Made by a program: the position numbers and the translations under genes. The notes under the pieces were generated by a model. It worked only from the letters and a program-made list of their open reading frames with translations, was not told the DNA's origin and ran no database searches. From Amphimedon queenslandica (Eukaryota; Porifera; Demospongiae; Haplosclerida; Niphatidae), in contig NW_003546352.1 in assembly GCF_000090795.2 (NCBI RefSeq), forward strand, positions 112,997 to 170,565: a DNA stretch of 57,569 nt. The letters run 5' to 3'. Shown here in pieces: positions 39,048 to 48,710 of this stretch. Position 1 is the stretch's first letter; each line of letters starts with the position of its first letter.

Positions 39048-41339
39048 ATGGCAGCAAAGCAAGCAATACACAGATTGTCTTCAGCTCCTCTTCTCAAACT
39101 GGAAGAACAGCTCACCTGCCCCGTGTGTCTTGACCACTATACCAACCCTAAGTCTTTACCTTGCCTACATTCATTCTGTCAAGACTGTCTGGAAAGATTA
39201 CCTCTGGATAAGAAAAATGAGACCTATTACCTCTCCTGCCCTGCTTGTTATCATCGTATAGAGTTACCAGAAAAAGGAGCAGGAGCCTTTCCTGTAGCAT
39301 TCCACCTCAACAACCTCAAAGATTTACACAGTTTAATGACAAATGCATCTTATCCTCAACAAGTCACCTGTGACAACTGCACTACAGCTAATGTCACTGG
39401 ATACTGCAAAGACTGCAGTAAGTCCCTTTGTACAGAATGTGATAGACTAGTGCACAAGAAATGGGGCCCTACTTCTAATCATCAACTGACAAGTCTTCAA
39501 GAGGTCACAGCCTCTACTTCTCAGTTGAATCCTGAAAAAAAGAAGGAGCAGCAATATATGCCGACCTTGATTTGCTCTATACCAAGTCATGATGAGCCAT
39601 TGAAGTATTTCTGTGACACATGCAATGAATCTATCTGTCATGATTGTGCTATACTTGCTCATAGAGATCACAAGTATAACCTAATAGCTGAGAGTTATAT
39701 CAAACACAAAGAAGAGTTAAAGAGTTCTCTTAAGCCAATAAAAGAGAAAATTGAGGCACTCAAGAAGGTCATGTCTGCTATAGGAGAGAGAGAGAGTGAA
39801 ATCAAAGAGAGAGGAGAAAGAGTTTTAAAAGAAATACATGAAATGGTAGAGGAAATGGTAGATGTTCTTCATGAGTCAGAGAAGAAACTGACTGAGCAGG
39901 CAAGAAAGATCACTGATGATAAACTAAAGGTGCTGTCAGAGCAGATGAAATCAAGCAAAACATGTTTGAGTCTTTTGGAGGATGTTGAGCGTTATGTGGA
40001 ACAGAATCTCAAGACAGGCAGTCCTCAAGAAGTTCTGAGCTCAAAGAAAGAAATGATAAATCATATGGATGAAATGACTAAGCAGATCAATTTGAATGAC
40101 TTGCATCCAATGGAAAAAGCTGACATCAGGTTGTTCAAGAATAGCAATATCATTGAGTCGCTACACAAGATTGGTGATATTGTATTTTACTCACTACAAA
40201 ATTGCAGCGTAAAAATTGAAAAATTAGAACATTTTAGAGAGAAGAGTGTTTTTTCATTTTTACTATCAATGGAGGCACCAGATTCATCTCTTTTGTCTGT
40301 TCCCCTCTCTTCTCTGAGGTGTAGTCTAGTACCAGCTGGTAAAAGTGATCAACCCATTCACACTACAGTCACTACCACCAGCACTGTTCCTGGAGTGTAT
40401 AGGATACAGTGTAACCCTTCAACCAGTGGTACTCATACAGTAAAAGTACAAGTATATGATGTACACCTTGAAGATACCTCACTAGTCATCCCTTTCAATC
40501 CTTACCTTGATAACATCACTCCAGTACATGATACTATAACTAAGCTTAATGGTCCCTGGGAAGTTGCTGTAAGCAATGACAATTGTGTCCTTGTTGTCAC
40601 TGAATATAACAATAACTCAATAAAATTATTAAATAGAAAAGAAAGAAAAATGAAGACATTAGGAAAAGGATGGACTGGTAATGCCAGCTTTTTTTCTCCT
40701 CGTGGTATAGCAATTACTCAGGACAAGTGCATTCTGGTGTGTGATAATCACAGGATCCAGAAGATAAGCATGGATGGAAACTTCATAGCATCATTCGGTG
40801 AAATGGGTAGTGGATTATTTCAATTTAGTAGTCCTGAAGGCATGTCCATTTCTCCAGTAACAGAGCAAGTTTTTATTGCTGATTGTGGCAATCATCGTAT
40901 ACAAGTCTTAAGTCCTAACCTAAACTTCTCTCATTCATTTGGTAGTAGAGGATCAGCCAAAGGTTATTTCAACAAACCAACAAACGTTAGTGTTGATAGT
41001 CAGGGTTTAGTTTACATTGCTGACTGGGGCAACCACCGTATCCAAAAATTCACCCCTGATGGAAATTTTATCACTCAGTTTGGTGGTGAGGGTTCAAATC
41101 CTGGACAACTGATAAACCCTGCAGGGATTACAATCAACAATTTTCAAAATCTTGTCTATGTATGTGATAATGGAAACTCCCTTATTTCAATCTTCACTAC
41201 CAGTGGCGTGTTTGTTTGCAATTTTGGCGAAAAAGGCAGTAACATTGATCAATTTGACGGACCAAGAGGATTGACATTTGATAAAGATGGTTTGTTGTTT
41301 ATTTGTGATTTTAGAAATAACAGAATAGCTGTAATGTAA
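39048..41339 (+). CDS. TRIM-NHL protein, two B-boxes, divergent member (763 aa)
   Basis: Starts MAAKQAIHRLSSAPLLKLEEQ. RING (CPVCLDHYTNPKSLPCLHSF...CPACYHR, where the usual CPTCRH reads CPACYH), B-box 1 (CDNCTTANVTGYCKDC), B-box 2 (CSIPSHDEPLKYFCDTC), coiled coil (ERESEIKERGERVLKEIH), filamin-type repeat (VPGVYRIQCNPSTSGTHTVK) and six NHL blades ending GLLFICDFRNNRIAVM in place of the common RLVVY. This is the most divergent intact member of the cluster in coiled coil and propeller, and the last one before the gene content changes. It is intronless, with no lesion. Confidence 0.92.
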   Translation: MAAKQAIHRLSSAPLLKLEEQLTCPVCLDHYTNPKSLPCLHSFCQDCLERLPLDKKNETYYLSCPACYHRIELPEKGAGAFPVAFHLNNLKDLHSLMTNASYPQQVTCDNCTTANVTGYCKDCSKSLCTECDRLVHKKWGPTSNHQLTSLQEVTASTSQLNPEKKKEQQYMPTLICSIPSHDEPLKYFCDTCNESICHDCAILAHRDHKYNLIAESYIKHKEELKSSLKPIKEKIEALKKVMSAIGERESEIKERGERVLKEIHEMVEEMVDVLHESEKKLTEQARKITDDKLKVLSEQMKSSKTCLSLLEDVERYVEQNLKTGSPQEVLSSKKEMINHMDEMTKQINLNDLHPMEKADIRLFKNSNIIESLHKIGDIVFYSLQNCSVKIEKLEHFREKSVFSFLLSMEAPDSSLLSVPLSSLRCSLVPAGKSDQPIHTTVTTTSTVPGVYRIQCNPSTSGTHTVKVQVYDVHLEDTSLVIPFNPYLDNITPVHDTITKLNGPWEVAVSNDNCVLVVTEYNNNSIKLLNRKERKMKTLGKGWTGNASFFSPRGIAITQDKCILVCDNHRIQKISMDGNFIASFGEMGSGLFQFSSPEGMSISPVTEQVFIADCGNHRIQVLSPNLNFSHSFGSRGSAKGYFNKPTNVSVDSQGLVYIADWGNHRIQKFTPDGNFITQFGGEGSNPGQLINPAGITINNFQNLVYVCDNGNSLISIFTTSGVFVCNFGEKGSNIDQFDGPRGLTFDKDGLLFICDFRNNRIAVM

Positions 41340-42067
41340 ACTGAAAATGTATTTTGACTTCTTTATAATAACAATTATTATATTTTCCCTCCATTAAAGA
41401 AAAACAATTATCTATTCTAAAATGATCGATGGCCAATTGAATGATAAAAATAACAAATTGAATGTAAGATTTAGGAGGCATTAAAAGCAGAACTAAACAT
41501 AATTCATTACTATAGATAGTGCTATAAAGTGAAACTCTGAAAAATATAAAAGTCATCATAGTTTAGTATTTGGCTTCTTAATATGATACCTTGCAATTTC
41601 GTATGCATAAGAATGCCTATAATGAATACATCAAAATTAATTTTTTAAAAACAGAATTACCTAAATTCACAGGTCAAATAGCGATTATTGAATTTTCAAA
41701 GTAAATACACACAAAAGTAAGTACACACAAAAATTACTTCATTATAATTTTCAATCATGATTACTCTAGAAAACATCAGATTTGCATCTGTTTACCACAA
41801 GTGGAGATAATATCAAGCATCAATGGGATTTATCAATTCCTAGTTTCAGCACTGCAGTATCTTTGAAGTTTGGCTCATAGCCTATGTTTATGTACAGTTA
41901 TACATTATTTGCAACATTGCAAGTTGTGTTAAGGGAAATCTTGTTTTATAGTGTAATCTGCTACGTGTACATCCTTATTATATCGAGCAGTACAAAAAAA
42001 CATTTCAAACAGAGTTCAGCAAGGACAAGTGTAGCTTCTTCAAGTGATTTTGTCAGCTCAGTACTGG
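41340..42067. other. intergenic with a small SCPx-exon relic
   Basis: Apart from 41540-41630 (listed separately) the stretch is AT-rich without a recognisable gene. Confidence 0.5.
41540..41630 (-). pseudogene. second, decayed copy of the SCPx terminal exon
   Basis: AAAAGTCATCATAGTTTAG, TTGGCTTCTTAATATGATAC and TTGCAATTTCGTATG followed by AAGAATGCCTATAATG align with the 3' end of the SCPx gene (51425-51540), but about 40-45 bases in the middle of the exon are missing and the frame is lost. It is older than the copy at 36163. Confidence 0.7.
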
Positions 42068-43051
42068 ATGGAAAGGAATTATACTTTTACTGGTGATTTC
42101 AGTCCTGAGGCAGTAGCAGGAGTTCTTAGTATTGAGATGATACTAGCTCTCATAGCTAATGGTGTTGTACTAGTCATTACTATTTATCAAAGGAAGTCCT
42201 GGAAATAATCATCAACATTATTCTTTACTTCTCTCATACTGGCACACCTTGTATTAACACTCTATCTTCCTTTCTCTATCACTGCATTAGCTGCTGGTGA
42301 GTGGATCATTGGTAATACTGATGAAGAGAAGCAAGGAACCTGTGGTTTCACTGCTTATATAATACTTTATTGTGCTTATGTCATGTTTATGACTCTGTGC
42401 CTTATATCAATTGACCGGTTCCTTTTTATAGTAAAGCCTCATCTCCACAAACGGTTCATGAGTCCAAGGGTAGCTCTGGTCCTTGTCATTATTGTGTGGA
42501 TAGTCAATGCTCTATTTTTCTCTTCTGGATTTATTGATGGATCTGGTGTATTATTTCAGTATCTAGATAATTCAGGAGCTTGCTATGCATTTACCACCAG
42601 TCCTTTTACAGCTGTGATTCGATTTTCATTAGCATCAATCATACTGTGCATCATTGTTGTTACTTCAGTTTGGACGTTTTGTTTCACTCGTAAGTTTATT
42701 AATAATCAGTCAATGATAGTAGGAGAGAGTGTCTATGCTTCAAAGAAGAAGAGGTTGTTTGGGATATTTGGGTCAATGCTACTGGTCTATGGGATATGTT
42801 TTACTCCTAGTGTATTTTTATCTTCATTTATAGCTTTTGTTAATGCTCCAGATAAACTCATCATTTCTGCTTTTATTTTGTTTTTCTTGGCAATTATCTT
42901 GAGTCCAGTTGTTCAATCATACTTTAGGCCAGAAATTAATAGTGTTTTTGTTGATATTGTTTGTCATAAAATAATGAATAAATCTAATCAAACTATGTCA
43001 AGTAATTCAGCAGTTACACAGGATTTATGCATTAGGTCACTCAATGTCTAA
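42068..43051 (+). pseudogene. class-A-like GPCR with a single in-frame stop
   Basis: One frame from ATG 42068 to TAA spans 327 codons, interrupted once by TAA at 42206-42208. Before it: MERNYTFTGDFSPEAVAG with an N-glycosylation site, then TM1 (LSIEMILALIANGVVLVITI) containing the conserved Asn. After it: TM2 (LFFTSLILAHLVLTLYLPF), TM3 ending SIDRF (the E/DRY position), TM4 (ALVLVIIVWIVNALFF), an ECL2 Cys (GACYAF) pairing with the Cys before TM3 (GTCGF), TM5, TM6 (SMLLVYGICFTPSVF) and TM7 with SPVVQSYF at the NPxxY site. A plasma-membrane receptor; ligand unknown. The stop lies in the first intracellular loop. It could be a pseudogene, an allele or a sequencing error. Confidence 0.8.
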
Positions 43052-43503
43052 TTTAATATTTCTATTACTCTTAATTTATTATTGGTTTGTAACCTTTTTT
43101 GTTTGTGCCATTGTTCTGTTCTAATACATTAAACTTGTTCAATGACGATGCACTTTTTATGCAAAAAATTTTTGAGGACATTTATAAAAATTTATGACAA
43201 TAGGTAGTCGTCAGTTTACAATAGTTTGAATGACTTTGAATATTTTCAAAGATCTTTGGCTGGAATTAGCTCAAACTTATAATACTATCAATGATAACAC
43301 TTTTATTGAATTTCTTCTATTGGGAGCAAATTTATTCAATAACAAAATTATGTGGCGTACTCAAATTTAGAAGCTTCTTAATGTATTCTTTGCAAATGAT
43401 ATGAATTTGTGTTAAATAATAAAGAATTATGATAATAAAAATGACAAAACTGAATATGCTACAATAGGTAAAAAATGATTTCAAAATAGTAAAAAAGAAC
43501 ACA
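43052..43503. other. intergenic, no gene seen
   Basis: AT-rich. ATTAAA near 43129 may serve the GPCR. Confidence 0.45.
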
Positions 43504-44792
43504 TCAGTACTGTATTTTTTTGGCTGCTTTCAATAATTCATCAACTTGAGCTTTAAAATGCATCGGAATTTGTTTTGAGCTTGAAATTACAGGCAATATT
43601 TCCATTAATTTTTGACAATTATCTGCAAAATCATCATCATCTAAAAAGATCATAAAATGTAAATGTAACATTGAATAGTATTGTGTAATACCTTCATCAT
43701 GATTATTCAATATACCATCCGACAGTTTACTTTTACTACCCACTAGACCTTTATAAGCAATTGATCCTCCAGCACTGTTCATCAGGACTGGTCTATAATA
43801 CACTAAGTCATTAGTACTATCATCACCCCAAGAGTCATAATGGGTCTCGTGCCATTGGTCCTTAAAGACTTTTGGTTGACAGACAAACATTGGTGTAGGC
43901 AACATTTGCATTTTCCAGCAAATCTTGACGGCTTCAACAGTTAGGTCCTCTTCTTGTGTTACAAGACATTTACATTGTTTATCAGACAAGGAGCCTTTCA
44001 CCTATACCAAAATTTATTTTTAAAAAGTATGCAAAGTTTTCACCTTTTTCACTACTTGAAACAGATCAGCATTTTGTAGTTCATTGAAAGAGTGCATCAA
44101 AAGGAGCTTATGTGCTTTTGAAACATTTTCCAAATGCTTTTTCCTTTTGATGTTTATTGTGCTACTTTCATTCTCATCATCAGTTAATTCAGTTAAAGCA
44201 AAAAAAGGTTCCTTGATTTTGCCGATGAATAATGTACGACAAAGATCAAAGGTTGTCTAAAATTCCATAAAATATGATTAAAAAATAATTATTATCATAC
44301 TTGAAACAATTGACAGAACATTAACTGCTGCTCTATATCTTGAGTTTCAATTACGTTAAACCACTCTTGAAAGCATTCTGCAACACCTTCAGCCCCAAAA
44401 TCTTCTTGATCAATAGTAATTTTTTGCACAGGCTCTATCAAGCCTACTGGACTATTACTATTGCAACAAAATAATTAAGTTAAAGTGATTGTAGTACCTT
44501 GTATATAAGCACAACATAAAAACATGTATGTGTATCAGAAAATGCAAATTTCAACAAAATTTAACCAAAAGCTTTAAGTAAAGGACTTTGGCCCAATTTT
44601 GGAAAAACTTTTAAAATTAAAAAAAATCCAATTGTAATTAGAGTCAACTTAAACTTGCTACACTACATAAGAACATGCATGCATATTAGGAAATGAAATA
44701 AAAATGAAGAATTCTTATTTTACCTTTTTATTTGTGTGTCATTTTCACTAGTTAACTGTTCGACATTTTGCGCATTGTTGTGATTAATCATG
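43504..44792 (-). CDS. Mieap-C-like protein, 4 exons (311 aa)
   Basis: Minus-strand join of 44725-44792, 44301-44457, 44044-44256 and 43504-44001; splice sites are GT-AG, phases agree, 312 codons with the stop. The N-terminal 150 residues are helical (QQLMFCQLFQ, FFALTELTDDENES, INIKRKKHLENVSKAHKLLL). The core VEAVKICWKMQMLPTPMFVC, then WHETHYDSWGDDSTNDLVYY and PVLMNSAGGSIAYKGLVGS, resembles in pattern the C-terminal domain of mitochondria-eating protein (SPATA18/Mieap); this is a recalled pattern, not a search. It has a tandem paralogue at 46124 with the same exon phases. Its C-terminal tail (LNNHDEGITQYYSM... KAAKKIQY) is not shared with that paralogue. Confidence 0.75.
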
Positions 44793-46123
44793 CTGCTTTA
44801 AATTTGGAATAAAATAATAGTTGTAATGACAGAAAACTTTACTTTTCCTCTTTTGTCACATTGAGTCCCTTTTCTCCACCATCATACTGATATGCTGAAC
44901 TAAATCTATAGGCAAATTTAAAGTTTACTCACAAAATTTAACTCCCTTCCCCCTCTACTTCTAAACCTGTTTCCTGTAAACTCATCTCTTTAAATATAAT
45001 TATAATTAAGCTTTCCAGTACAGACACACATAATGATATATAGATCAGATAGTTAAGTGGTGGTGAGTACTGACAACTGTTACCATAGTTAGCCATTATA
45101 CTCTAATATCTATGCTACTAGAACATGTCTGTAGGCAGTCATTCAAAAAAATATCTAACAAATTAAACAAAAATTAACTTTAAAACACTTTGATTGACAA
45201 TTTTGAATTAATTTTTACTATTTTGCACTGCATCTATATAATAGGTCAACTTTTTTTTAGCAGGAAGGGCTTTCCCGACTTATGTAGTACATCTATTTAA
45301 ATGTATTAATGGCTTAATTTTAGTCATTAGTAGCCTGAACTTTATTAGTGGCGCATAGCCTATGGAGTACTGGCTAGTTATGTGAGAACTTTATTTTGTG
45401 GAATGTGGCATAGCAAAATGAAAATTAATGGCCTAATCGACTTACTCTGTCACAGCTGTCGGCCTCCAAGCTCTAAAGAAATACCTGGGCCAAAAAGACA
45501 AGTATTGCCACCAAGGTCTATAGAAATACCTGGGCCAAAAAGTCAAGTACTCCCACCAAGACGATGGCATTGCCGTTTCTACACAGGCGACGACCGGCAG
45601 AATTAATTGGCTCCTCCTACCGGAAAGGGGAATATGAAAAAACAGCCAATCACTATTTACAATAATATAGTAAACTCCTACTACTCGAAAATTGTGTCAT
45701 ACTGTACTGTACATATTATTATATACCTGTAGTCAATAGTGTGTTGAATTTTTTAGTGATTTCAATCACCTTCTATACAATAATTATAGCTTAAATTGGA
45801 GATGGTGAAAGGTGAGCTAAACAGATGTAGATCTACAAGCATAAATATGCATGCATGTTTGTCTCTATGGGTCTTCATTAACACTGAGTGTATATGAATG
45901 CATTCCAAGAACTATCACATTGCATTGTAGTCAACACATGATTTGTCACTTGTATAGGTGTAAACAAGAATTCTTAGATCTGCAATGAGCATCTTCATGC
46001 CAGGCCTACACAAAAACATGACAGGTATCTGCTAAAAAATTCACTGAAATCTTAAATGTAAATTATGCCACTAGGCCATATTGTAATAGTAAAAATAATT
46101 AATAACAAAAAAGAGTACTCTCA
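44793..46123. other. intergenic with a 45-bp tandem duplication
   Basis: Mostly AT-rich. 45471-45560 holds two copies of a 45-bp unit containing GAAATACCTGGGCCAAAAAG. The frame through it (to 45606) gives a 15-residue repeat rich in Pro (KEIPGPKRQVLPPRS), but there are no splice or start signals I can tie to a gene. ACTCTAATATCTATG near 45107 also occurs in the hairpin at 48664. Confidence 0.5.
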
Positions 46124-47330
46124 TCAAAAGTCCTTTACAGATCCTTTCTTGATAATAGTAACAAAACATTCTTCGTGTAAAAACTTAATATCTTTTCCAA
46201 TGCAGGCTTGATTTTTCAACAGAATGTTGCCACAACGGGCACAAAAAATAGTTTTCTTTTGTATAAAGCCTTGTGTAAGACATAACCGTATATCCTGTTT
46301 AAGTAACAATAACATCACAATTACTTAGCAGAGCCTACCTGCTGATTACAGGATCCTTGATAAATAATAATATTTGATTTTTTTGGCAAATTTTTCTTCC
46401 TTACTGTTGCTATAATTCACTATGATATAAAATTATTTAGAATAATATTCCCACTTACTTTCCTTTGTCAGAATATTTGTGCCTAGACCATCATTACCAA
46501 CTAGACCTTTGTAAGCAATTGATCCTCCAACACTGTTCATCAGTACTGGTCTATAGTACACTAAGTCGTTAGTGCTATCATCATCCCATGAGTCATAGTG
46601 GGTCTCGTGCCAATGTTCATTAAAAACTTCAGGTTGACAGACAAACATTGGTGTAGGTAGCATTTGCATCTTCCAACTGAGTTTAACTGCTTCAACAATC
46701 GCATCATCAATTTCCGGTATAACATCTTTATCATGTCTAACAGAGAAAAAGCTTTTGACCTATTTTTATAATAAAGTAAAAGCTATACAATGCATAAGGT
46801 CAAATATACTTTTTCAATTACAGAGTAATCAATACTTCTCAGCTCTGCTGAAGAATGTCTCACAAGAAATTGATAAGCTTTACTGACATCTGCTAAATTT
46901 TTCTTTCTCTTTATATCTGTTTTACTTCTTTTCTTCTCTTCATCAGTCAATTCAGTCAAAGCAAATAGTAGTGCCTTGAGTTTTTCAAGAAAAGCATTAC
47001 GGCAAAAATCAAATGATATCTGAAAAATTACAAATCTTAATTGGCAGTCATTAATAAATACCTGAAATAAGTTGCAGTATATTTGAAACAATTTTAACTT
47101 TTCTACCCCTGAAAGTTTGATCTCAACATCTTCAAAATATCTAGCAAACTGTTCTTGTACATCTAAAGCAGCAATATCATCTTCAATTTCAATTTTATTC
47201 TGCCTATAGCAATTATAATAGCAAAACTTAGGCTACAAATGTGATGCATGCAGATATACTTTTTGCTTTCAAATTCAGATATTAACAAAAATTCTTTTCC
47301 TTCATATACAAAGCACTTTTTCTGTAATAA
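46124..47330 (-). CDS. Mieap-C-like paralogue with zinc-knuckle tail, 5' end uncertain
   Basis: Minus-strand exons 47062-47203, 46810-47019, 46459-46759, 46339-46403 and 46124-46294 join in phase. An upstream exon ends at 47260 (FESK, phase 2), but its start is not certain, so the right boundary is approximate. Shared with the 43504 gene: FALTELTDEEKK, the VEAVKLSWKMQMLPTPMFVC block, WHETHYDSWDDDSTNDLVYY and NSVGGSIAYKGLVGN. After this the paralogues part: here two extra exons add RKKNLPKKSNIIIYQGSCNQ and a C-x2-C-x18-H-x2-C knuckle (CARCG ... HEEC), which looks like half of a LIM-type zinc site. Function is unknown; the mitochondria-eating-protein link is tentative. Confidence 0.68.
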
Positions 47331-47902
47331 ACTGTACAATATATAAGACAACTTGAGATAATATTATACACCAATATGCAACTGCAATTTGATTCATAGC
47401 TTTTCCCACCTGCAGCATGCATGCACATGCATAAGTGTCATGTTCAGTTAGGTACAGCTATAAGAAACTTTAACATAACGCTATAAGCACATGCTGCCCA
47501 ACTTTGAAAGATCACTAAGCTTTAGCATTCTTAAAAATTTATTCAAAAGTAATGTAATAATTTGTACTGATTAGCTACATTATTGATTAGACAACTGAAA
47601 TGATTACAAATTAAGCCATCAGTAATTCAGTTCAGCTCATAATGATCGCTGAAATGGTTGAGTTGCAATTCACACTATGTACATGGTTGATATAAGGGGG
47701 ATGTTATTGTCACTATGAATCTCTTGCAATTATTGTTATCACTATAAAACTATGCACATACTAGGCTATGATAATCATTTCCCCCCTCCCCCATAGAAGC
47801 ATCATGTTCATACATTCAGAATCAAAACTTGAATTCCGGCAGGCAAAGTTGCAGCGCACCGGCATCATATACGGTACCACTGAGAACTGAGCCCACGGAT
47901 CA

Positions 47903-48197
47903 CCTATAGTTACCAGCCCCCAGGAAATAGTGGGTGGGTGTGTCAGGAAATGACGTCACATGATTGGAAAAGATGGCGACTGAAAAGAAGCAGTAGTAGG
48001 GACTTCTAACACCTAGGAAATGCTCTAAAATAAAAAAAACTAAACCCTAACCCCAACCCTAAAACAATAGCTAACTAGGGGACTCCTAACATAAGTAGGG
48101 GACATAGCTAACTAGGGACACCTAAGCTAATTCAAAGCAATGCGTGAGTCATTTCCTGCACGCCCACCCACTATTTCCTGGGGCCAATAACTTTAGG
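47903..48197. mobile_element. inverted-repeat element with telomere-like core
   Basis: The left end, CCTATAGTTACC then CCCAGGAAATAGTGGGTGGG and CAGGAAATGAC (47903-47954), is mirrored at 48148-48197 as GTCATTTCCTG, CCCACCCACTATTTCCTGGG and AATAACTTTAGG. Between them lies ACCCTAACCCCAACCCTAAA (about 48041-48062), similar to telomeric CCCTAA-type repeats, plus repeated CTAACTAGGG words. It has MITE-like structure; no target duplication was proven. Confidence 0.6.
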
Positions 48198-48640
48198 AGA
48201 TCCCTAAGATAGCCGAAATGAAAGAATCAGCTTTAATAGCATTCTTAAAAATGCATGCTTCAACGACTAACTAAAGTTATTCACATGCATGCAACTTAAA
48301 TTGATGCATATGCAGCATCACCCGTGCCGGCATGTACCAGCCCACCTGTAAAAGAGTCTACCTTTTTAAATATTTGTTTTCTTCTTCTAACTTCTCAATA
48401 TAAGACCTAGTATGAAATAGGTTTAAGACTGATTATAGGCTCCCCTTCCGGCATGGCCGGGCCATCAGGGCTCATGTGCTTACTTATCAGACATTTCCTT
48501 GTTTAGTTGACTCTGCCGTTTCTCCGCAGTAAAGTACTGTTAAAGATACTGTTTACAAGATGCGGACGGCCCAGCCTACTGCCCGCGGAATGCATACACG
48601 AATGCATGCATGATGTTCTAACCAATCATATCTGCAGCAG

Positions 48641-48681
48641 CATAGATATTAGAGTACAGTTCCGGTACTCTAATATCTATG
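48641..48681. promoter_or_regulatory. perfect hairpin just upstream of the HSPA12-like ATG
   Basis: CATAGATATTAGAGTAC and GTACTCTAATATCTATG form 17-bp perfect arms around a loop of about six bases, ending 30 bases before the ATG at 48711. If transcribed, it would fold in the 5' UTR. It may be a small foldback remnant or a regulatory hairpin. Confidence 0.45.
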
Positions 48682-48710
48682 GCAGCAGCAGACGTCTGAC
48701 AATCCGAGAG

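Larger units (their letters stand above)
47331..48710. other. intergenic between divergent genes
   Basis: Contains the inverted-repeat element at 47903-48197 and the hairpin at 48641-48681 (listed separately). No further gene is seen. The in-frame extension of the HSPA12-like gene to 48507 begins with TTG and is not used. Confidence 0.5.

Noticed and set aside
41884..42096. Frame 41884-42096 as an extra N-terminal part of the GPCR
   Set aside because: It is in a different frame from the receptor and a good ATG with a glycosylation site and TM1 lies at 42068.
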